Positions 26,991 to 37,922 of a stretch of 64,000 nucleotides of DNA are shown piece by piece; the first letter of the stretch is position 1; each line of letters opens with the position of its first letter. The notes under the pieces were generated by a model. That model was not told the DNA's origin. It worked only from the letters and a program-made list of their open reading frames with translations, and ran no database searches. The position numbers and the translations under genes were made by a program. This stretch comes from Comamonas sp. 26 (lineage in GTDB: Bacteria; Pseudomonadota; Gammaproteobacteria; Burkholderiales; Burkholderiaceae_C), in assembly GCF_002754475.1 (NCBI RefSeq), contig NZ_PEFL01000001.1, forward strand, positions 2,852,001 through 2,916,000, read 5' to 3'.

Positions 26991-29693
26991 ATGACCCAGT
27001 TTGCTAAAGAAACTCTGCCCATCAGCCTTGAAGAGGAGATGCGTCGCAGTTATCTCGATTACGCCATGAGCGTGATCGTGGGCCGGGCGCTTCCTGATGC
27101 GCGTGATGGCCTCAAGCCCGTGCACCGTCGCGTTCTGTACGCCATGCACGAACTCAATAACGACTGGAACCGCCCTTATAAAAAGTCAGCGCGTATCGTC
27201 GGTGACGTGATTGGTAAGTACCACCCTCACGGCGACAGCGCGGTCTACGACACCATCGTGCGCATGGCCCAGGACTTCTCTTTGCGCCACATGCTGGTGG
27301 ACGGACAGGGTAACTTCGGTTCGGTGGATGGCGACAGCGCCGCTGCCATGCGATACACGGAAATCCGCCTCTCGAAGATCGCTCACGAAATGCTGGGCGA
27401 CATCGACAAGGAAACCGTTGATTTCGGCCCCAACTACGACGGCTCTGAAAGCGAGCCTCTGGTGCTACCAAGCCGCTTGCCCAACTTGCTGGTCAACGGC
27501 TCTTCGGGCATTGCCGTGGGTATGGCCACGAATATTCCGCCGCACAACCTCAATGAGGTCGTTGACGCCTGCCTGCATCTGCTGCAGAACCCCGAAGCCA
27601 GCATTGATGACCTGATGGAAATCGTGCCCGCACCCGACTTCCCCACCGCCGGCATCATCTACGGTATCAACGGTGTCAAGGAAGGCTATCGCACCGGTCG
27701 CGGCCGTGTGGTGATGCGCGCCAAATGCCACTTCGAGGACATCGACCGCGGCCAGCGCCAGTCCATCATCGTTGATGAGCTGCCCTACCAAGTCAATAAA
27801 AAGACGCTGCAGGAGCGCATGGCCGAGCTGGTGCACGAGAAGAAAATCGAAGGCATTAGCCATATTCAGGACGAGTCAGACAAATCCGGCATGCGCTTGG
27901 TGATCGAGCTCAAGCGCGGTGAAGTGCCCGAGGTTGTGCTCAACAACCTCTACAAGCTCACCCAGCTGCAAGACACCTTCGGCATGAATATGGTGGCGCT
28001 GATCAACGGTCAGCCCAAGCTGTGCAATCTGAAGGACTTGATCGAAGTCTTCCTGCAGCACCGCCGCGAAGTGGTGACACGCCGCACCGTGTTCGAGCTG
28101 CGCAAGGCCCGCGACCGCGGCCATGTGCTGGAAGGTCTGGCCGTTGCGCTGGCCAATATCGACGACTTCATAGCCATCATCCGCAGCGCGCCCACGCCCC
28201 CCGTCGCCAAGGCTGCGCTGATGGAAAAGTCGTGGGATAGCAAGCTGGTGCGCGAAATGCTCACCCGCACGCGCACAGACGGCGGCGTGATCAATGCCGA
28301 CGACTACCGCCCCGAAGGCCTGGAGGTCGAATACGGCATGCAGCAAAGCGGTCTGTACCGCTTGTCCGAGACGCAGGCGCAGGAAATTCTGCAGATGCGT
28401 CTGCAACGCCTGACAGGTCTGGAACAAGACAAGATCGTGGCCGAGTACAAGGACATCATGTCGGTCATCGAAGACCTGCTGGACATTCTTGCCAAGCCCG
28501 AGCGCGTCTCTGTCATCATTGGCGAAGAGCTGAACACCGTGAAGGCCGAATTCGGCCAGACCAAGAAGGGCGAGCGCCGCTCTACCGTCGAGTACAGCGC
28601 GCAAGACCTGTCCACCGAAGACCTGATTACGCCCACCGACATGGTGGTGACGCTCTCGCACACCGGCTACATCAAGAGCCAGCCCCTGTCCGAATACCGC
28701 GCCCAAAAGCGCGGTGGTCGCGGCAAGCTGGCCACCGCCACCAAGGAAGACGACTGGATCGATCAGCTCTTTATCGCCAACACGCACGACTACCTGCTGT
28801 GCTTCTCCAACCGTGGCCGCATGTACTGGCTCAAGGTCTGGGAAGTGCCATCGGGCTCGCGCGGCTCGCGCGGTCGCCCCATCGTCAACATGTTCCCGCT
28901 GCAAGACGGCGAGAAGATCAACGTGGTGCTGCCGCTGACCGGTGAAAACCGCAGCTTCCCTGAAGATCACTACGTCTTCATGGCCACCAGCATGGGTACC
29001 GTCAAGAAGACAGCGCTGACCGAGTTCAGCAACCCCCGCAAGGCCGGCATTATTGCCGTGGGCCTGGACGAGGGCGACTTCCTGATCGGCGCGGCATTGA
29101 CCGACGGCAAGCACGACGTGATGCTGTTCAGCGACGGCGGTAAGGCTGTGCGTTTTGATGAAAACGATGTGCGCCCCATGGGCCGCAATGCCCGCGGCGT
29201 GCGCGGCATGAACATCGACGAAACCCAGAACGTCATCGCCATGCTGGTTGCCGAGGCCGACGACGGCACGGGCAATGTGGCAGAAGGCTCGCAAAGCGTG
29301 TTGACCGCCACCGAAAATGGCTATGGCAAGCGCACCGCCATCAGCGAATACACGCGCCACGGCCGTGGCACCAAGGGCATGATTGCCATTCAGCAGTCCG
29401 AGCGCAACGGCAACGTGGTGGCCGCCACTCTGGTCGCACCTGAAGACGAGATCATGCTGATCACCGACACCGGCGTGCTGGTGCGTACCCGCGTCGCGGA
29501 AATCCGTGAACTGGGCCGCGCCACACAAGGCGTGACACTGATTAACCTGGACGCAGGCGCCAAGCTCATCGGCCTGCAGCGCATTGTGGAAAATGATGCC
29601 AACGACGCCGAAGGCAGCGTTGACGAAGCCGAAGGCAATACCGCTGCAGACGGTGCCGCTGAAGGCTCGGCAGAGCCAGGCGACGCCTCTTAA
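26991..29693 (+). CDS. gyrA: DNA gyrase subunit A
   Basis: 900 residues. The catalytic Tyr lies in [10 protein letters not shown], after [15 protein letters not shown], which holds Ser83 and Asp87 (E. coli numbering coincides). Both are the quinolone-sensitive residues. The C-terminal DNA-wrapping domain has six blade motifs, including the GyrA box QKRGGRGK. The last ~40 residues are an acidic Ala/Glu/Gly tail. It introduces negative supercoils together with GyrB, encoded elsewhere. It is divergent from the OmpA-family gene across 229 bases and begins the serC-pheA-tyrA-aroA run. Confidence 0.99.
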   Translation: MTQFAKETLPISLEEEMRRSYLDYAMSVIVGRALPDARDGLKPVHRRVLYAMHELNNDWNRPYKKSARIVGDVIGKYHPHGDSAVYDTIVRMAQDFSLRHMLVDGQGNFGSVDGDSAAAMRYTEIRLSKIAHEMLGDIDKETVDFGPNYDGSESEPLVLPSRLPNLLVNGSSGIAVGMATNIPPHNLNEVVDACLHLLQNPEASIDDLMEIVPAPDFPTAGIIYGINGVKEGYRTGRGRVVMRAKCHFEDIDRGQRQSIIVDELPYQVNKKTLQERMAELVHEKKIEGISHIQDESDKSGMRLVIELKRGEVPEVVLNNLYKLTQLQDTFGMNMVALINGQPKLCNLKDLIEVFLQHRREVVTRRTVFELRKARDRGHVLEGLAVALANIDDFIAIIRSAPTPPVAKAALMEKSWDSKLVREMLTRTRTDGGVINADDYRPEGLEVEYGMQQSGLYRLSETQAQEILQMRLQRLTGLEQDKIVAEYKDIMSVIEDLLDILAKPERVSVIIGEELNTVKAEFGQTKKGERRSTVEYSAQDLSTEDLITPTDMVVTLSHTGYIKSQPLSEYRAQKRGGRGKLATATKEDDWIDQLFIANTHDYLLCFSNRGRMYWLKVWEVPSGSRGSRGRPIVNMFPLQDGEKINVVLPLTGENRSFPEDHYVFMATSMGTVKKTALTEFSNPRKAGIIAVGLDEGDFLIGAALTDGKHDVMLFSDGGKAVRFDENDVRPMGRNARGVRGMNIDETQNVIAMLVAEADDGTGNVAEGSQSVLTATENGYGKRTAISEYTRHGRGTKGMIAIQQSERNGNVVAATLVAPEDEIMLITDTGVLVRTRVAEIRELGRATQGVTLINLDAGAKLIGLQRIVENDANDAEGSVDEAEGNTAADGAAEGSAEPGDAS

Positions 29694-29744
29694 GCGACTG
29701 CCCAGGAAAGCCGCCACGCGCCTGCCCCAGGCCGTGGCGCAATG

Positions 29745-29790
29745 TTTTTGATAGCTGAAAGCGCAAGCCAGGCAAGCGCTTTCACATGTT
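29745..29790. repeat. Comamonadaceae intergenic repeat, family 1
   Basis: TTTTGATAGCTGAAAGCGC, a short centre, then AAGCGCTTTCAC form a hairpin between gyrA and serC. Related copies lie at 33062-33119, 41999-42050 and 46861-46900, and in the tRNA spacers. Confidence 0.7.
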
Positions 29791-29805
29791 TTGAGCGTAA
29801 ATCTG

Positions 29806-30915
29806 ATGAACCGCCCCTATAACTTCTCCGCAGGCCCCGCCGCTATCCCTGAAGAAGTGCTGCAAACCGCAGCCGCCGAAATGCTGGACTGGCACGGCTC
29901 TGGCATGGGCGTGATGGAAATGAGCCATCGCGGCAAGGAATTCATCAGCATTTACGAAGCCGCAGAAGCCGATCTGCGCGAGCTGCTGGCCGTGCCCGCC
30001 CACTTCAAGATTCTGTTCATGCAAGGCGGCGGCCTGGCCGAAAACGCCATCGTGCCCATGAACCTTTCGCGCGCTGGCGTGACCGATTTTGTGGTGACCG
30101 GTAGCTGGAGCCAGAAGTCGGCCAAAGAAGCCGTCAAGTACGCCAGCGAAGCCAATGTGATTGCCACGGGCAAGGACAGCGACTACACCACAATCCCCGC
30201 AGCCAGCAGCTGGAACCTGAGCCGCGGCGCAAGCTACGTGCACATCTGCAGCAACGAAACGATTCACGGCGTGGAGTTTCAAGAGCTGCCCGACCTGAAA
30301 GCGCTGGGCTCGGACGCGCCACTGGTCATCGACTTTTCCTCGCACGTCGCATCGCGCTCCATCGACTGGAGCCGCGTGGGCCTGGCCTTTGGCGGCGCGC
30401 AAAAGAATATTGGCCCTGCAGGCCTGACCATCGTCATCGTGCGCGAAGACCTGCTGGGCCACGCCCTGCCCGTCTGCCCCAGCGCCTTTGATTACAAGAC
30501 CGTGGCCGACAACGGCAGCATGTACAACACGCCCCCGACCTGGGGCATTTACATGGCAGGCCTGACCTTCAAATGGCTCAAGCAGCAAACCGAAGGCACG
30601 CTGACTGGCGTGGCCGCCATGGAGGCGCGCAATATCGCCAAGGCCGATCTGTTCTACAACTATGTCGATCAGTCGCGCTTTTATGTGAACAAGGTGGCAG
30701 AGAACTGCCGCTCGCGCATGAATATTCCCTTCTTCCTGCGTGATGAATCGCGCAACGACGCCTTTCTGGCGGGTGCCAAAGAAGCCGGTCTGCTGCAGCT
30801 CAAGGGCCACAAGTCGGTGGGCGGCATGCGCGCCAGCATCTACAACGCCATGCCTATCGCAGGCGTGCAGGCGCTGATTTCCTATATGGAAGACTTTGAG
30901 CAGCGCCAGGCTTAA
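29806..30915 (+). CDS. serC: Phosphoserine aminotransferase
   Basis: 369 residues from ATG 29806 (an in-frame TTG five codons earlier is less likely). Opening [18 protein letters not shown] is typical of SerC. The PLP-binding lysine sits in [12 protein letters not shown], and [10 protein letters not shown] and the C-terminal [12 protein letters not shown] are conserved. It converts 3-phosphohydroxypyruvate to phosphoserine in serine and pyridoxal synthesis. It precedes pheA, tyrA and aroA, the usual grouping of serine and aromatic genes in Burkholderiales. Confidence 0.98.
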   Translation: MNRPYNFSAGPAAIPEEVLQTAAAEMLDWHGSGMGVMEMSHRGKEFISIYEAAEADLRELLAVPAHFKILFMQGGGLAENAIVPMNLSRAGVTDFVVTGSWSQKSAKEAVKYASEANVIATGKDSDYTTIPAASSWNLSRGASYVHICSNETIHGVEFQELPDLKALGSDAPLVIDFSSHVASRSIDWSRVGLAFGGAQKNIGPAGLTIVIVREDLLGHALPVCPSAFDYKTVADNGSMYNTPPTWGIYMAGLTFKWLKQQTEGTLTGVAAMEARNIAKADLFYNYVDQSRFYVNKVAENCRSRMNIPFFLRDESRNDAFLAGAKEAGLLQLKGHKSVGGMRASIYNAMPIAGVQALISYMEDFEQRQA

Positions 30916-30979
30916 GCCCGCCTAACTCACGCCTACCGTACGCACACCATACAAAATGAGCTGCCAGCGCTCACCTCTA

Positions 30980-31013
30980 AAAGCTTTCAGGGCCATAACC
31001 CCCTGAAAGCTTT
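30980..31013. terminator. Hairpin between serC and pheA
   Basis: AAAGCTTTCAGGG at 30980-30992 pairs perfectly with CCCTGAAAGCTTT at 31001-31013 across 8 bases. The T-run after it is short, so it may be only a weak terminator or attenuator between serC and pheA. It lies between two half-copies of the family 1 repeat (30957-30971 and 31022-31042). Confidence 0.6.
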
Positions 31014-31052
31014 AAGAATCAGGCGCAAGCAGCTACAAAATTTGAGGAACCC

Positions 31053-32153
31053 ATGAGCCAAGACCCACAAGCCAGCCCCGAGTTGCTGACGCTACGCAAC
31101 CAGATCGACTCGCTGGACCGCCAATTGCTGGACCTGGTCAACCAGCGCGCCCATGTGGCCGAACAGGTGGGTGAGCTCAAGAAAAAAGAAGGCTCGTCCT
31201 TCTTCCGCCCCGACCGCGTGGCGCAGGTGATCGAGAAGATCAAGCGCAACAACCCCGGCCCCCTGAAGGGCGCGCATGTAGCCGCCATCTGGCGCGAAAT
31301 TATGTCCGCGTGCCTTGCGCTGGAGTCTCCCCAACGCGTGGCTGTGCTCGGCCCGGCTGGCACCTTCTGCGAAGAAGCCGCCATTCAGTACTTTGGCGGC
31401 GCTGCCGACCTGATGTACTGCAACAGCTTTGAAGAAGTCTTTCACGCCACCGCCGCAGGCAGCGCCCAGTACGGCGTGGTGGGCGTTGAAAACTCCAACG
31501 AAGGCGTGGTGACGCGATCGCTGGACATGTTCCTGCACACGCCTTGCCATGTGGTGGGCGAAGTCAGCATGCTGATCCGCCACAACCTGATGCGCACCAG
31601 CAACTCGCTGGACGGTATTGAAGTGGTGGCCGCCCACCCCCAGGCGCTGGCCCAGTGCCAGGGCTGGCTATCCAAGCACCTGCCCCATGCAGAGCGCCGC
31701 CCGGTGGAGAGCAATGCTGAAGGCGCGCGCCTGGCCGCCCTGCACCCCAACTGGGCTGGCATTGCTGGCGAACGTGCGGCGCAGCAGTTTGGCCTGCACA
31801 TCGTCAGCCATGCCATTCAGGACGACGCCTACAACCGCACACGCTTTGCCGTCATCTGCCTGCCGCACACGCTGGCCACGGCTGCACCCAGTGGCTCTGA
31901 CTGCACCAGCCTCGTCGTCTCCGTACCCAATACCGCTGGCGCCGTGCATGACCTGCTGGTGCCGCTCAAAAACCACGGCGTATCGATGACTCGCTTTGAG
32001 TCGCGCCCGGCACGTACCGGCCAGTGGGAGTATTACTTCTACATCGACGTGGAAGGCCACCCCGCACAAGCCAATGTGGCCGCCGCGCTGCAGGAGCTGC
32101 AATCACTGTGCGCCTTCTACAAGGTGCTGGGCACCTACCCGGTGAGCAAGTAA
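31053..32153 (+). CDS. pheA: Bifunctional chorismate mutase / prephenate dehydratase (P-protein)
   Basis: 366 residues. Chorismate mutase at ~8-95 (LRNQIDSLDRQLLDLVNQRA). Prephenate dehydratase at ~100-275 (VAVLGPAGTFCEEAA, GVVGVENSNEGVV, NRTRFAVI with the TRF motif). C-terminal ACT regulatory domain contains GAVHDLLVPLKNHGVSMTRF and ESRP, which senses phenylalanine. It makes phenylpyruvate from chorismate. The stop codon overlaps the tyrA start by one base. Confidence 0.98.
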   Translation: MSQDPQASPELLTLRNQIDSLDRQLLDLVNQRAHVAEQVGELKKKEGSSFFRPDRVAQVIEKIKRNNPGPLKGAHVAAIWREIMSACLALESPQRVAVLGPAGTFCEEAAIQYFGGAADLMYCNSFEEVFHATAAGSAQYGVVGVENSNEGVVTRSLDMFLHTPCHVVGEVSMLIRHNLMRTSNSLDGIEVVAAHPQALAQCQGWLSKHLPHAERRPVESNAEGARLAALHPNWAGIAGERAAQQFGLHIVSHAIQDDAYNRTRFAVICLPHTLATAAPSGSDCTSLVVSVPNTAGAVHDLLVPLKNHGVSMTRFESRPARTGQWEYYFYIDVEGHPAQANVAAALQELQSLCAFYKVLGTYPVSK

Positions 32154-33058
32154 TGACGACTGAGCAGAAAATGCAGCCCTTCGAGCAGCTGGGCCTGATT
32201 GGCTGCGGCCTCATGGGCGGCTCGTTTGCGCTGGCGCTCAAAAAGGCGGGTCTGGTCAAACGCGTGGTGGGCTACAGCAAATCGCCATCCACCACAGAGC
32301 GCGCCCGCCAGATGGGCGTGATTGATGTGGAAGCCCCTTCGGCCCTGCTGGCTGCAGCAGGCGCCGACCTGGTATTGCTGGCTGTGCCTGTGGCCGCCAC
32401 CGAAGCCACGCTCAAGTCCATCAAGCACCTGGTCACCCCAAAGATGATGATCATGGACGTGGGCTCCACCAAGGTCGATGTCGTGCAGGCGGCCCGCACG
32501 GCGCTGCGCGACCAGATTGGCAGTTTTGTGCCCGCCCACCCCATCACCGGCAAGGAAGTGGCGGGTGTGGAGCATGCCGACGGCAATCTGTACCACAACG
32601 CGCAAGTCATTCTCACCCCCACAGAACGCACGCTCACCGCACACCTGCACCGCGCTGAAGCTCTGTGGCGGGCGCTTGGCAGCCATGTGCAAGCCATGTC
32701 GCCAGAGGCGCATGATGGCGCACTGGCCACCGTCAGCCACCTGCCCCACCTGCTGGCGTTTGCCATGATGCAAAGCGTGCTGAACCAGCCCAAGGCCGAT
32801 GAAGTGCTGTCGCTGGCTGGCCCCGGCTTTCGCGACTTCACCCGCATCGGCGCTGGCGACCCCCAGCTCTGGCGCGATGTGCTGCTGGCCAACCGCGAAC
32901 AGGTGCTGGCCCAGTCCCGCCAGTTCCGCCAGGCGCTGGAGCAGCTCGAAGGCCTGATGGAAGCGCAAGATGGACAAGGCCTGCAAGATCGCCTGACGCT
33001 GGCCAGCGCCGCCCGCGCCCACTGGAAGATGGGTGCCAAGCGTGGCTCTGGGCTCTGA
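32153..33058 (+). CDS. tyrA: Prephenate (arogenate) dehydrogenase
   Basis: 301 residues from ATG 32153, which shares a base with the pheA stop (TAATG); the longer upstream frame lies inside pheA. The N-terminal Rossmann fold is LGLIGCGLMGGSFALALKKAG, followed by DVGSTKVDV and HPITGKEVAGVEHA, the TyrA substrate region. It oxidises prephenate to 4-hydroxyphenylpyruvate using NAD(P)+. There is no fused mutase or ACT domain. It is translationally coupled to pheA. Confidence 0.97.
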   Translation: MTTEQKMQPFEQLGLIGCGLMGGSFALALKKAGLVKRVVGYSKSPSTTERARQMGVIDVEAPSALLAAAGADLVLLAVPVAATEATLKSIKHLVTPKMMIMDVGSTKVDVVQAARTALRDQIGSFVPAHPITGKEVAGVEHADGNLYHNAQVILTPTERTLTAHLHRAEALWRALGSHVQAMSPEAHDGALATVSHLPHLLAFAMMQSVLNQPKADEVLSLAGPGFRDFTRIGAGDPQLWRDVLLANREQVLAQSRQFRQALEQLEGLMEAQDGQGLQDRLTLASAARAHWKMGAKRGSGL

Positions 33059-33061
33059 AAA

Positions 33062-33119
33062 TCAAGCCTTTTATGCTTCTAGCGCTTACTGAATAGGCGC
33101 TAGAAGCTACTAATTTCAG
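33062..33119. repeat. Comamonadaceae intergenic repeat, family 1
   Basis: GCTTCTAGCGC at 33075-33085 and GCGCTAGAAGC at 33097-33107 form a perfect 11-bp stem between tyrA and aroA. It is flanked by AT-rich ends like the other copies. It may serve as a terminator or processing site. Confidence 0.75.
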
Positions 33120-33146
33120 AGCAAATTTACGACCTGATGGATCGCC

Positions 33147-35180
33147 ATGTTTAATACTGAATTTTTGGATATCCCCGCGCTGGACTCTGCCAACGGCACC
33201 GTCAGCCTGCCCGGCTCCAAAAGCATCTCCAACCGCGTTCTGCTGCTGGCCGCGCTGAGCCAGGGCACAACCACCATCCACGACCTTCTGGACTCTGACG
33301 ACACGCAGGTCATGCTGGCTGGCCTCAAGCAGCTGGGCTGCCGCATCACGCCAGATACCGTCACCCCCGGCCAGGCGATTGAAGTCACTGGCATTGGCGG
33401 CCAGTTGCCTGCAGGCACCACGGCAACGCTGTTCCTGGGCAACGCAGGCACGGCCATGCGTCCGCTGACGGCAGCACTGTCGGTACTGGGCGGCAACTTC
33501 GAGATGACGGGCGTACCCCGCATGTACGAGCGCCCGATTGGCGATCTCGTCGATGCGCTGCGCCAGTTGGGTTGCCAAATCGACTACCTGAAGGACGAAG
33601 GCTTTCCTCCGCTCAAAATCGGCCAGCCCGACTTCAGCCAGCTGAGCAGCGAATCCATCAAGGTACGCGGTGATGTCTCCAGCCAGTTCCTGACCTCGCT
33701 GCTCATGGCCTTGCCCCTGCTGGCCAAGGACCGCGACATCACCATCGAGGTGGTGGGCGAGCTGATCTCCAAGCCCTATATCCACATCACGCTGGAGCTG
33801 CTGGCCCGCTTTGGCATTGCTGTCAAAAACGAGCAATGGCAGCGCTTTGTAATTCCCGCAAGCAGTCGCTACCAGTCGCCTGGCAGCATCCACGTAGAAG
33901 CCGATGCCTCATCCGCTAGTTATTTCATAGCACTTGGCGCAATCACTGCAGACGCTACAGAGCAAAACAGCATCAAAATTCTGGGCGTTGGCAAAGATTC
34001 GATTCAGGGTGACATCCGCTTTATCGAAGCGGCTCAGGCCATGGGTGCACAGCTCGAAAGCGGCCCCAACTGGCTGCAAGTCAGCCGCGGCACATGGCCC
34101 CTCAAGGCCATCGACCTCGACTGCAACCACATCCCCGACGCAGCCATGACGCTGGGCGTGATGGCCTTGTACGCCAACGGCACAACCACGCTGCGCAACA
34201 TCGCCAGCTGGCGCGTGAAGGAAACCGACCGCATCGCCGCCATGGCGATTGAGCTGCGCAAGCTGGGTGCCACGGTGGAAGAAGGCGCGGACTACATCCG
34301 CATCACCCCGCCTGCCAGCAAGCAAGCGTGGAAGGCCGCCAGCATTCACACCTATGACGACCACCGCGTCGCCATGTGCTTCTCGCTGGCCGCCTTCAAC
34401 CCCGCCAAGCTGCCGGTGCGCATTGAAGACCCCAAGTGCGTGGCCAAGACCTTCCCCGACTACTTTGAAGCGCTGTTCTCCATCTGCGAAACAGAGCGCG
34501 AGCGCATTCCCGTGATCTGCATCGACGGCCCCACCGCCTCGGGCAAGGGCACGATTGCGGCCGAAGTGGCCAAGGCGCTGGGTTACCAGTTGCTGGATTC
34601 GGGCGCGCTCTACCGCATCACCGGCCTGGCCGCATCGCGGGCCGGCCTGTCGCTTGACGAATCCAACGAAGAAACCATTGCCGAAATGGCACTGGAAATG
34701 CCTGTGCGCTTTGACGCCCAGCAACGCGTGTGGCTGGGCGATGAAGACATCAGCCTCGCCATTCGCAGCGAAGAAGCGGGCATGAATGCCTCACGCGTTT
34801 CCGCCCTGCCCGCCGTACGCAGCGCGCTGGTCGATCTGCAACTGGCCTTTCAGCACCTGCCCGGCCTGGTGGCTGATGGCAGAGACATGGGCACCGTCAT
34901 CTTTCCCCATGCGCCGCTGAAGGTCTATTTATGGGCCTCCGCCCAGTGCCGCGCAGAGCGCCGTCATAAACAGTTGATTTCCAAAGGGATTTCAGCTAAT
35001 ATATCTACCCTTTTGGCAGACCTTGAAGCACGTGATGCACGCGATATGAATCGCGCCACTGCGCCTCTCAAGCCCGCCGAAGATTCTTTGCAGCTCGACA
35101 GCTCCCAGATGACCATTGAAGAAGTGGTTGCCCAGGTGCTGTCGTGGTGGCAAGAACGTCAGCTGTTTGGCCGCGCTTGA
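33147..35180 (+). CDS. aroA-cmk: Fused EPSP synthase and cytidylate kinase
   Basis: 677 residues. Residues ~1-445 are 3-phosphoshikimate 1-carboxyvinyltransferase: [31 protein letters not shown], and the DDHRVAMCF motif near its end. Residues ~448-677 are cytidylate kinase, with P-loop [13 protein letters not shown] and [21 protein letters not shown]. Both halves look intact, so one chain should serve the shikimate pathway and CMP/dCMP phosphorylation. The fusion is known in Comamonadaceae. Around residues 252-275 (ATEQNSI) the AroA half has several extra residues and AT-richer codons. It is followed by rpsA, the normal partner of cmk. Confidence 0.97.
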   Translation: MFNTEFLDIPALDSANGTVSLPGSKSISNRVLLLAALSQGTTTIHDLLDSDDTQVMLAGLKQLGCRITPDTVTPGQAIEVTGIGGQLPAGTTATLFLGNAGTAMRPLTAALSVLGGNFEMTGVPRMYERPIGDLVDALRQLGCQIDYLKDEGFPPLKIGQPDFSQLSSESIKVRGDVSSQFLTSLLMALPLLAKDRDITIEVVGELISKPYIHITLELLARFGIAVKNEQWQRFVIPASSRYQSPGSIHVEADASSASYFIALGAITADATEQNSIKILGVGKDSIQGDIRFIEAAQAMGAQLESGPNWLQVSRGTWPLKAIDLDCNHIPDAAMTLGVMALYANGTTTLRNIASWRVKETDRIAAMAIELRKLGATVEEGADYIRITPPASKQAWKAASIHTYDDHRVAMCFSLAAFNPAKLPVRIEDPKCVAKTFPDYFEALFSICETERERIPVICIDGPTASGKGTIAAEVAKALGYQLLDSGALYRITGLAASRAGLSLDESNEETIAEMALEMPVRFDAQQRVWLGDEDISLAIRSEEAGMNASRVSALPAVRSALVDLQLAFQHLPGLVADGRDMGTVIFPHAPLKVYLWASAQCRAERRHKQLISKGISANISTLLADLEARDARDMNRATAPLKPAEDSLQLDSSQMTIEEVVAQVLSWWQERQLFGRA

Positions 35181-35366
35181 TTTATCAGGCATAGCCCCGC
35201 AGCTGACTTGTTGGCCCTTGGTGTCAGGCTCTGCAGATCGCAGAACCGGCAGCAAGGTTGTTAACCTTTAACCCCGTGGGCCTTAAAAACCCGCACCCTC
35301 CGCATTCAGTCTTAAAAACGTTTGGCAATAGTGCTGACGGAAACCTGTTTGCGGTCAAGGAAATAC

Positions 35367-37049
35367 ATGTCTGAATCTTTTGCCGCCCTTTTTGAAGAGT
35401 CGTTGACACGCACCGAAATGCGTCCCGGCGAAGTTATCACCGCTGAAGTCGTGCGCGTTGAGCACAACTTCGTGGTGGTGAACGCTGGCCTGAAGTCGGA
35501 AGCCTACGTGCCCCTCGACGAGTTCAAGAACGACCAGGGCGAAGTTGAAGTCCAAGTGGGCGATTTCGTTTCCGTGGCCATCGGCTCCATCGAAAACGGC
35601 TACGGCGACACCATCCTGTCCCGTGACACCGCTAAGCGTCTGGCTTCCTGGCTGTCGCTGGAAAAGGCTCTGGAGTCCGGCGAATTCGTGACCGGCACTA
35701 CTTCCGGCAAGGTCAAGGGCGGCCTGACCGTTCTGGTCAACGGCATCCGCGCATTCCTGCCCGGTTCGCTGATCGACACACGTCCTATCAAGGACCTGAC
35801 TCCTTACGAAAACAAGACCCTGGAATTCAAGGTCATCAAGCTGGATCGCAAGCGCAACAACGTGGTGCTGTCGCGCCGCGCTGTGGTGGAAGCCTCCATG
35901 GGCGAAGAACGCGCCAAGCTGATGGAAACCCTGAAGGAAGGCGCCATTGTTCAAGGCGTGGTCAAGAACATCACCGAATACGGTGCGTTCGTGGACCTGG
36001 GCGGTATCGACGGCCTGCTGCACATCACCGACATGGCATGGCGCCGTGTGCGTCACCCTTCCGAAGTGGTGACTGCTGGTCAAGAAATCACTGCCAAGAT
36101 CCTGAAGTTCGACACCGAAAAGAACCGCGTGTCTCTGGGTCTGAAGCAAATGGGCGACGACCCATGGATGGGCGTTGCTCGCCGCTATCCATCGGCCACC
36201 CGTCTGTTCGGCAAGGTCACCAACATTGCTGACTACGGCGCATTCGTGGAACTGGAACCCGGCATTGAAGGCCTGGTGCACGTTTCCGAAATGGACTGGA
36301 CCAACAAGAACATTGCTCCTACCAAGCTCGTGTCCCTGGGCGACGAAGTGGAAGTCATGGTTCTGGAAATCGACGAAGACAAGCGTCGCATCTCCCTGGG
36401 CATGAAGCAGTGCAAGGCTAACCCTTGGCAAGATTTCGCTCAGAACACCAAGCGCGGCGACCGCGTGAAGGGTCCTATCAAGTCCATCACCGACTTCGGC
36501 GTGTTCGTGGGTCTGGCTGCCGGTATCGACGGCTTGGTGCACCTGTCTGACCTGTCTTGGAACGAAACCGGCGAAGCCGCTGTTCGTAACTACAAGAAGG
36601 GCCAAGAAGTCGAAGCCATCGTGTTGGCCGTGGACGTTGAGCGCGAGCGCATCTCCCTGGGCATCAAGCAGCTGGACAGCGACCCCTTCACCACGTTCAC
36701 TACCGTGAACGACAAGGGCCAGATCGTGACCGGCAAGGTCAAGACTGTGGACGCTAAGGGCGCTGAAATCGACCTGGGCGAGGACATCATCGGCTACCTG
36801 CGCGCTTCCGAAATCTCGGTGGACCGCGTGGAAGACGCTCGTTCCGTCCTGAAGGAAGGCGACGAAGTGACTGCAGTGGTGGTGAACGTGGATCGCAAGA
36901 GCCGCAACATCCAGCTGTCGATCAAGCAAAAGGATCACGCTGAACAGCAGACAGCCATGGCTTCTCTGTCGGCTCAGTCCTCCAAGGAAAACGCTGGTAC
37001 CACCAGCCTGGGCGCTCTGCTGCGCGCCAAGCTGGACGCAGACAAGTAA
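35367..37049 (+). CDS. rpsA: 30S ribosomal protein S1
   Basis: 560 residues from ATG 35367 ([13 protein letters not shown], the usual S1 opening). Six S1 RNA-binding repeats can be followed, with the typical turns [39 protein letters not shown] and [20 protein letters not shown]. It binds mRNA leaders on the ribosome. Codons are more T-rich (GCT, CGT, GGT) than in neighbouring genes, as expected for a very highly expressed gene. It sits between cmk and ihfB, as in many Proteobacteria. Confidence 0.99.
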   Translation: MSESFAALFEESLTRTEMRPGEVITAEVVRVEHNFVVVNAGLKSEAYVPLDEFKNDQGEVEVQVGDFVSVAIGSIENGYGDTILSRDTAKRLASWLSLEKALESGEFVTGTTSGKVKGGLTVLVNGIRAFLPGSLIDTRPIKDLTPYENKTLEFKVIKLDRKRNNVVLSRRAVVEASMGEERAKLMETLKEGAIVQGVVKNITEYGAFVDLGGIDGLLHITDMAWRRVRHPSEVVTAGQEITAKILKFDTEKNRVSLGLKQMGDDPWMGVARRYPSATRLFGKVTNIADYGAFVELEPGIEGLVHVSEMDWTNKNIAPTKLVSLGDEVEVMVLEIDEDKRRISLGMKQCKANPWQDFAQNTKRGDRVKGPIKSITDFGVFVGLAAGIDGLVHLSDLSWNETGEAAVRNYKKGQEVEAIVLAVDVERERISLGIKQLDSDPFTTFTTVNDKGQIVTGKVKTVDAKGAEIDLGEDIIGYLRASEISVDRVEDARSVLKEGDEVTAVVVNVDRKSRNIQLSIKQKDHAEQQTAMASLSAQSSKENAGTTSLGALLRAKLDADK

Positions 37050-37103
37050 TCACTTGCCTCAGCTGGTCGGTCAGCTAGCCTGATCGACCGCTAAGCGTCA
37101 AAG

Positions 37104-37136
37104 ACAACGGGCGCCTTGTGCGCCCGTTGTTGTTTT
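37104..37136 (+). terminator. Rho-independent terminator of rpsA
   Basis: ACAACGGGCGC at 37104-37114 pairs with GCGCCCGTTGT at 37120-37130 and is followed by TGTTTT. It is 55 bases after the rpsA stop and just before ihfB. Confidence 0.85.
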
Positions 37137-37157
37137 CAACCTAGTTTCCGCTGCCCG

Positions 37158-37478
37158 ATGACCCGATCCGATCTCGTAGAAGAACTTGCCGCCCAATTTG
37201 GCCAACTCAACCAACGTGATGCCGAACAGGCCGTCAAAACCATTCTGGATGCCGTCAGTGATGCACTGGTGCGCGGCCACCGCATTGAAATTCGCGGCTT
37301 TGGCAGTTTTGCCATCAATCACCGCCAGCCCCGCATCGGCCGCAATCCCCGCTCCGGCGAATCTGTGCAAGTCCCCTCCAAGCGCGTTCCCCACTTCAAG
37401 CCAGGAAAAGCCCTGCGCGAAGCCGTGGACAACTTGAAGACCGACGACCCAACACCTTCACCACAACAGACAGCCTGA
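37158..37478 (+). CDS. ihfB: Integration host factor subunit beta
   Basis: 106 residues from ATG 37158 ([11 protein letters not shown], the usual IhfB start; the longer frame overlaps the rpsA terminator). It has the HU/IHF fold: [14 protein letters not shown] and the DNA-bending arm tip [23 protein letters not shown]. It pairs with IhfA to bend DNA. Position after rpsA is conserved in Proteobacteria. Confidence 0.97.
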   Translation: MTRSDLVEELAAQFGQLNQRDAEQAVKTILDAVSDALVRGHRIEIRGFGSFAINHRQPRIGRNPRSGESVQVPSKRVPHFKPGKALREAVDNLKTDDPTPSPQQTA

Positions 37479-37589
37479 AGCAGCAGGTGCCTTTTTGCAC
37501 CTGTCTGGCCTGACTCTCTTGCCTGTTGACCAGTCTGCACACAGGCTGGCCTAAAATCTCCCCGTCATACAAGAGGCACAAGGGGAAGC

Positions 37590-37922
37590 ATGAAATACCT
37601 GCTGTGGCTGCTCAAGGCAGCCATTTTTTTCACTCTGTTTGCATTCGCACTCAACAACCAGCAAGACAGCACCGTGCATTTTTTCTTTGGCACGGCCTGG
37701 ACTGCACCCCTGGTACTGGTGGTGCTGACGGCATTTACGCTGGGATTATTTGTTGGCGTACTGGGCATGGTGCCGCGCTGGCTCAAGCACCGTGCAGCAG
37801 CCCGCGAAGCGCATGCCGCCAAGCAGGCACAACAAGCCGCAGCAAGCATGCCAGCAGCACCGGCTGCCGCAGAGCAGAGTTCTTCTTCGACCCTTTCGCC
37901 AAGCGACATTCATGGAATTTAA
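37590..37922 (+). CDS. lapA: LapA-family inner-membrane protein (DUF1049)
   Basis: 110 residues. Two membrane segments (~6-22 and ~38-62) flank a short loop with NNQQDSTVHFFFG, the LapA/YciS signature. The Ala/Gln-rich tail is cytoplasmic. It assists LapB in assembling lipopolysaccharide. The end overlaps lapB by 11 bases, as expected for the lapAB pair. Confidence 0.92.
   Translation: MKYLLWLLKAAIFFTLFAFALNNQQDSTVHFFFGTAWTAPLVLVVLTAFTLGLFVGVLGMVPRWLKHRAAAREAHAAKQAQQAAASMPAAPAAAEQSSSSTLSPSDIHGI

Noticed and set aside
27876..29717. A 613-residue open frame antisense to gyrA
   Set aside because: It mirrors the high-GC codon pattern of gyrA, has no ribosome site or recognisable domain, and gyrA is certain.
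29791..29805. An in-frame TTG start five codons before the chosen serC ATG
   Set aside because: Homologues begin at the ATG, and the TTG lies within the repeat hairpin.
35355..36938. A 527-residue open frame antisense to rpsA
   Set aside because: It is a shadow of the repeated S1 domains; its His/Val/Gln-rich product is a by-product of the codon pattern.
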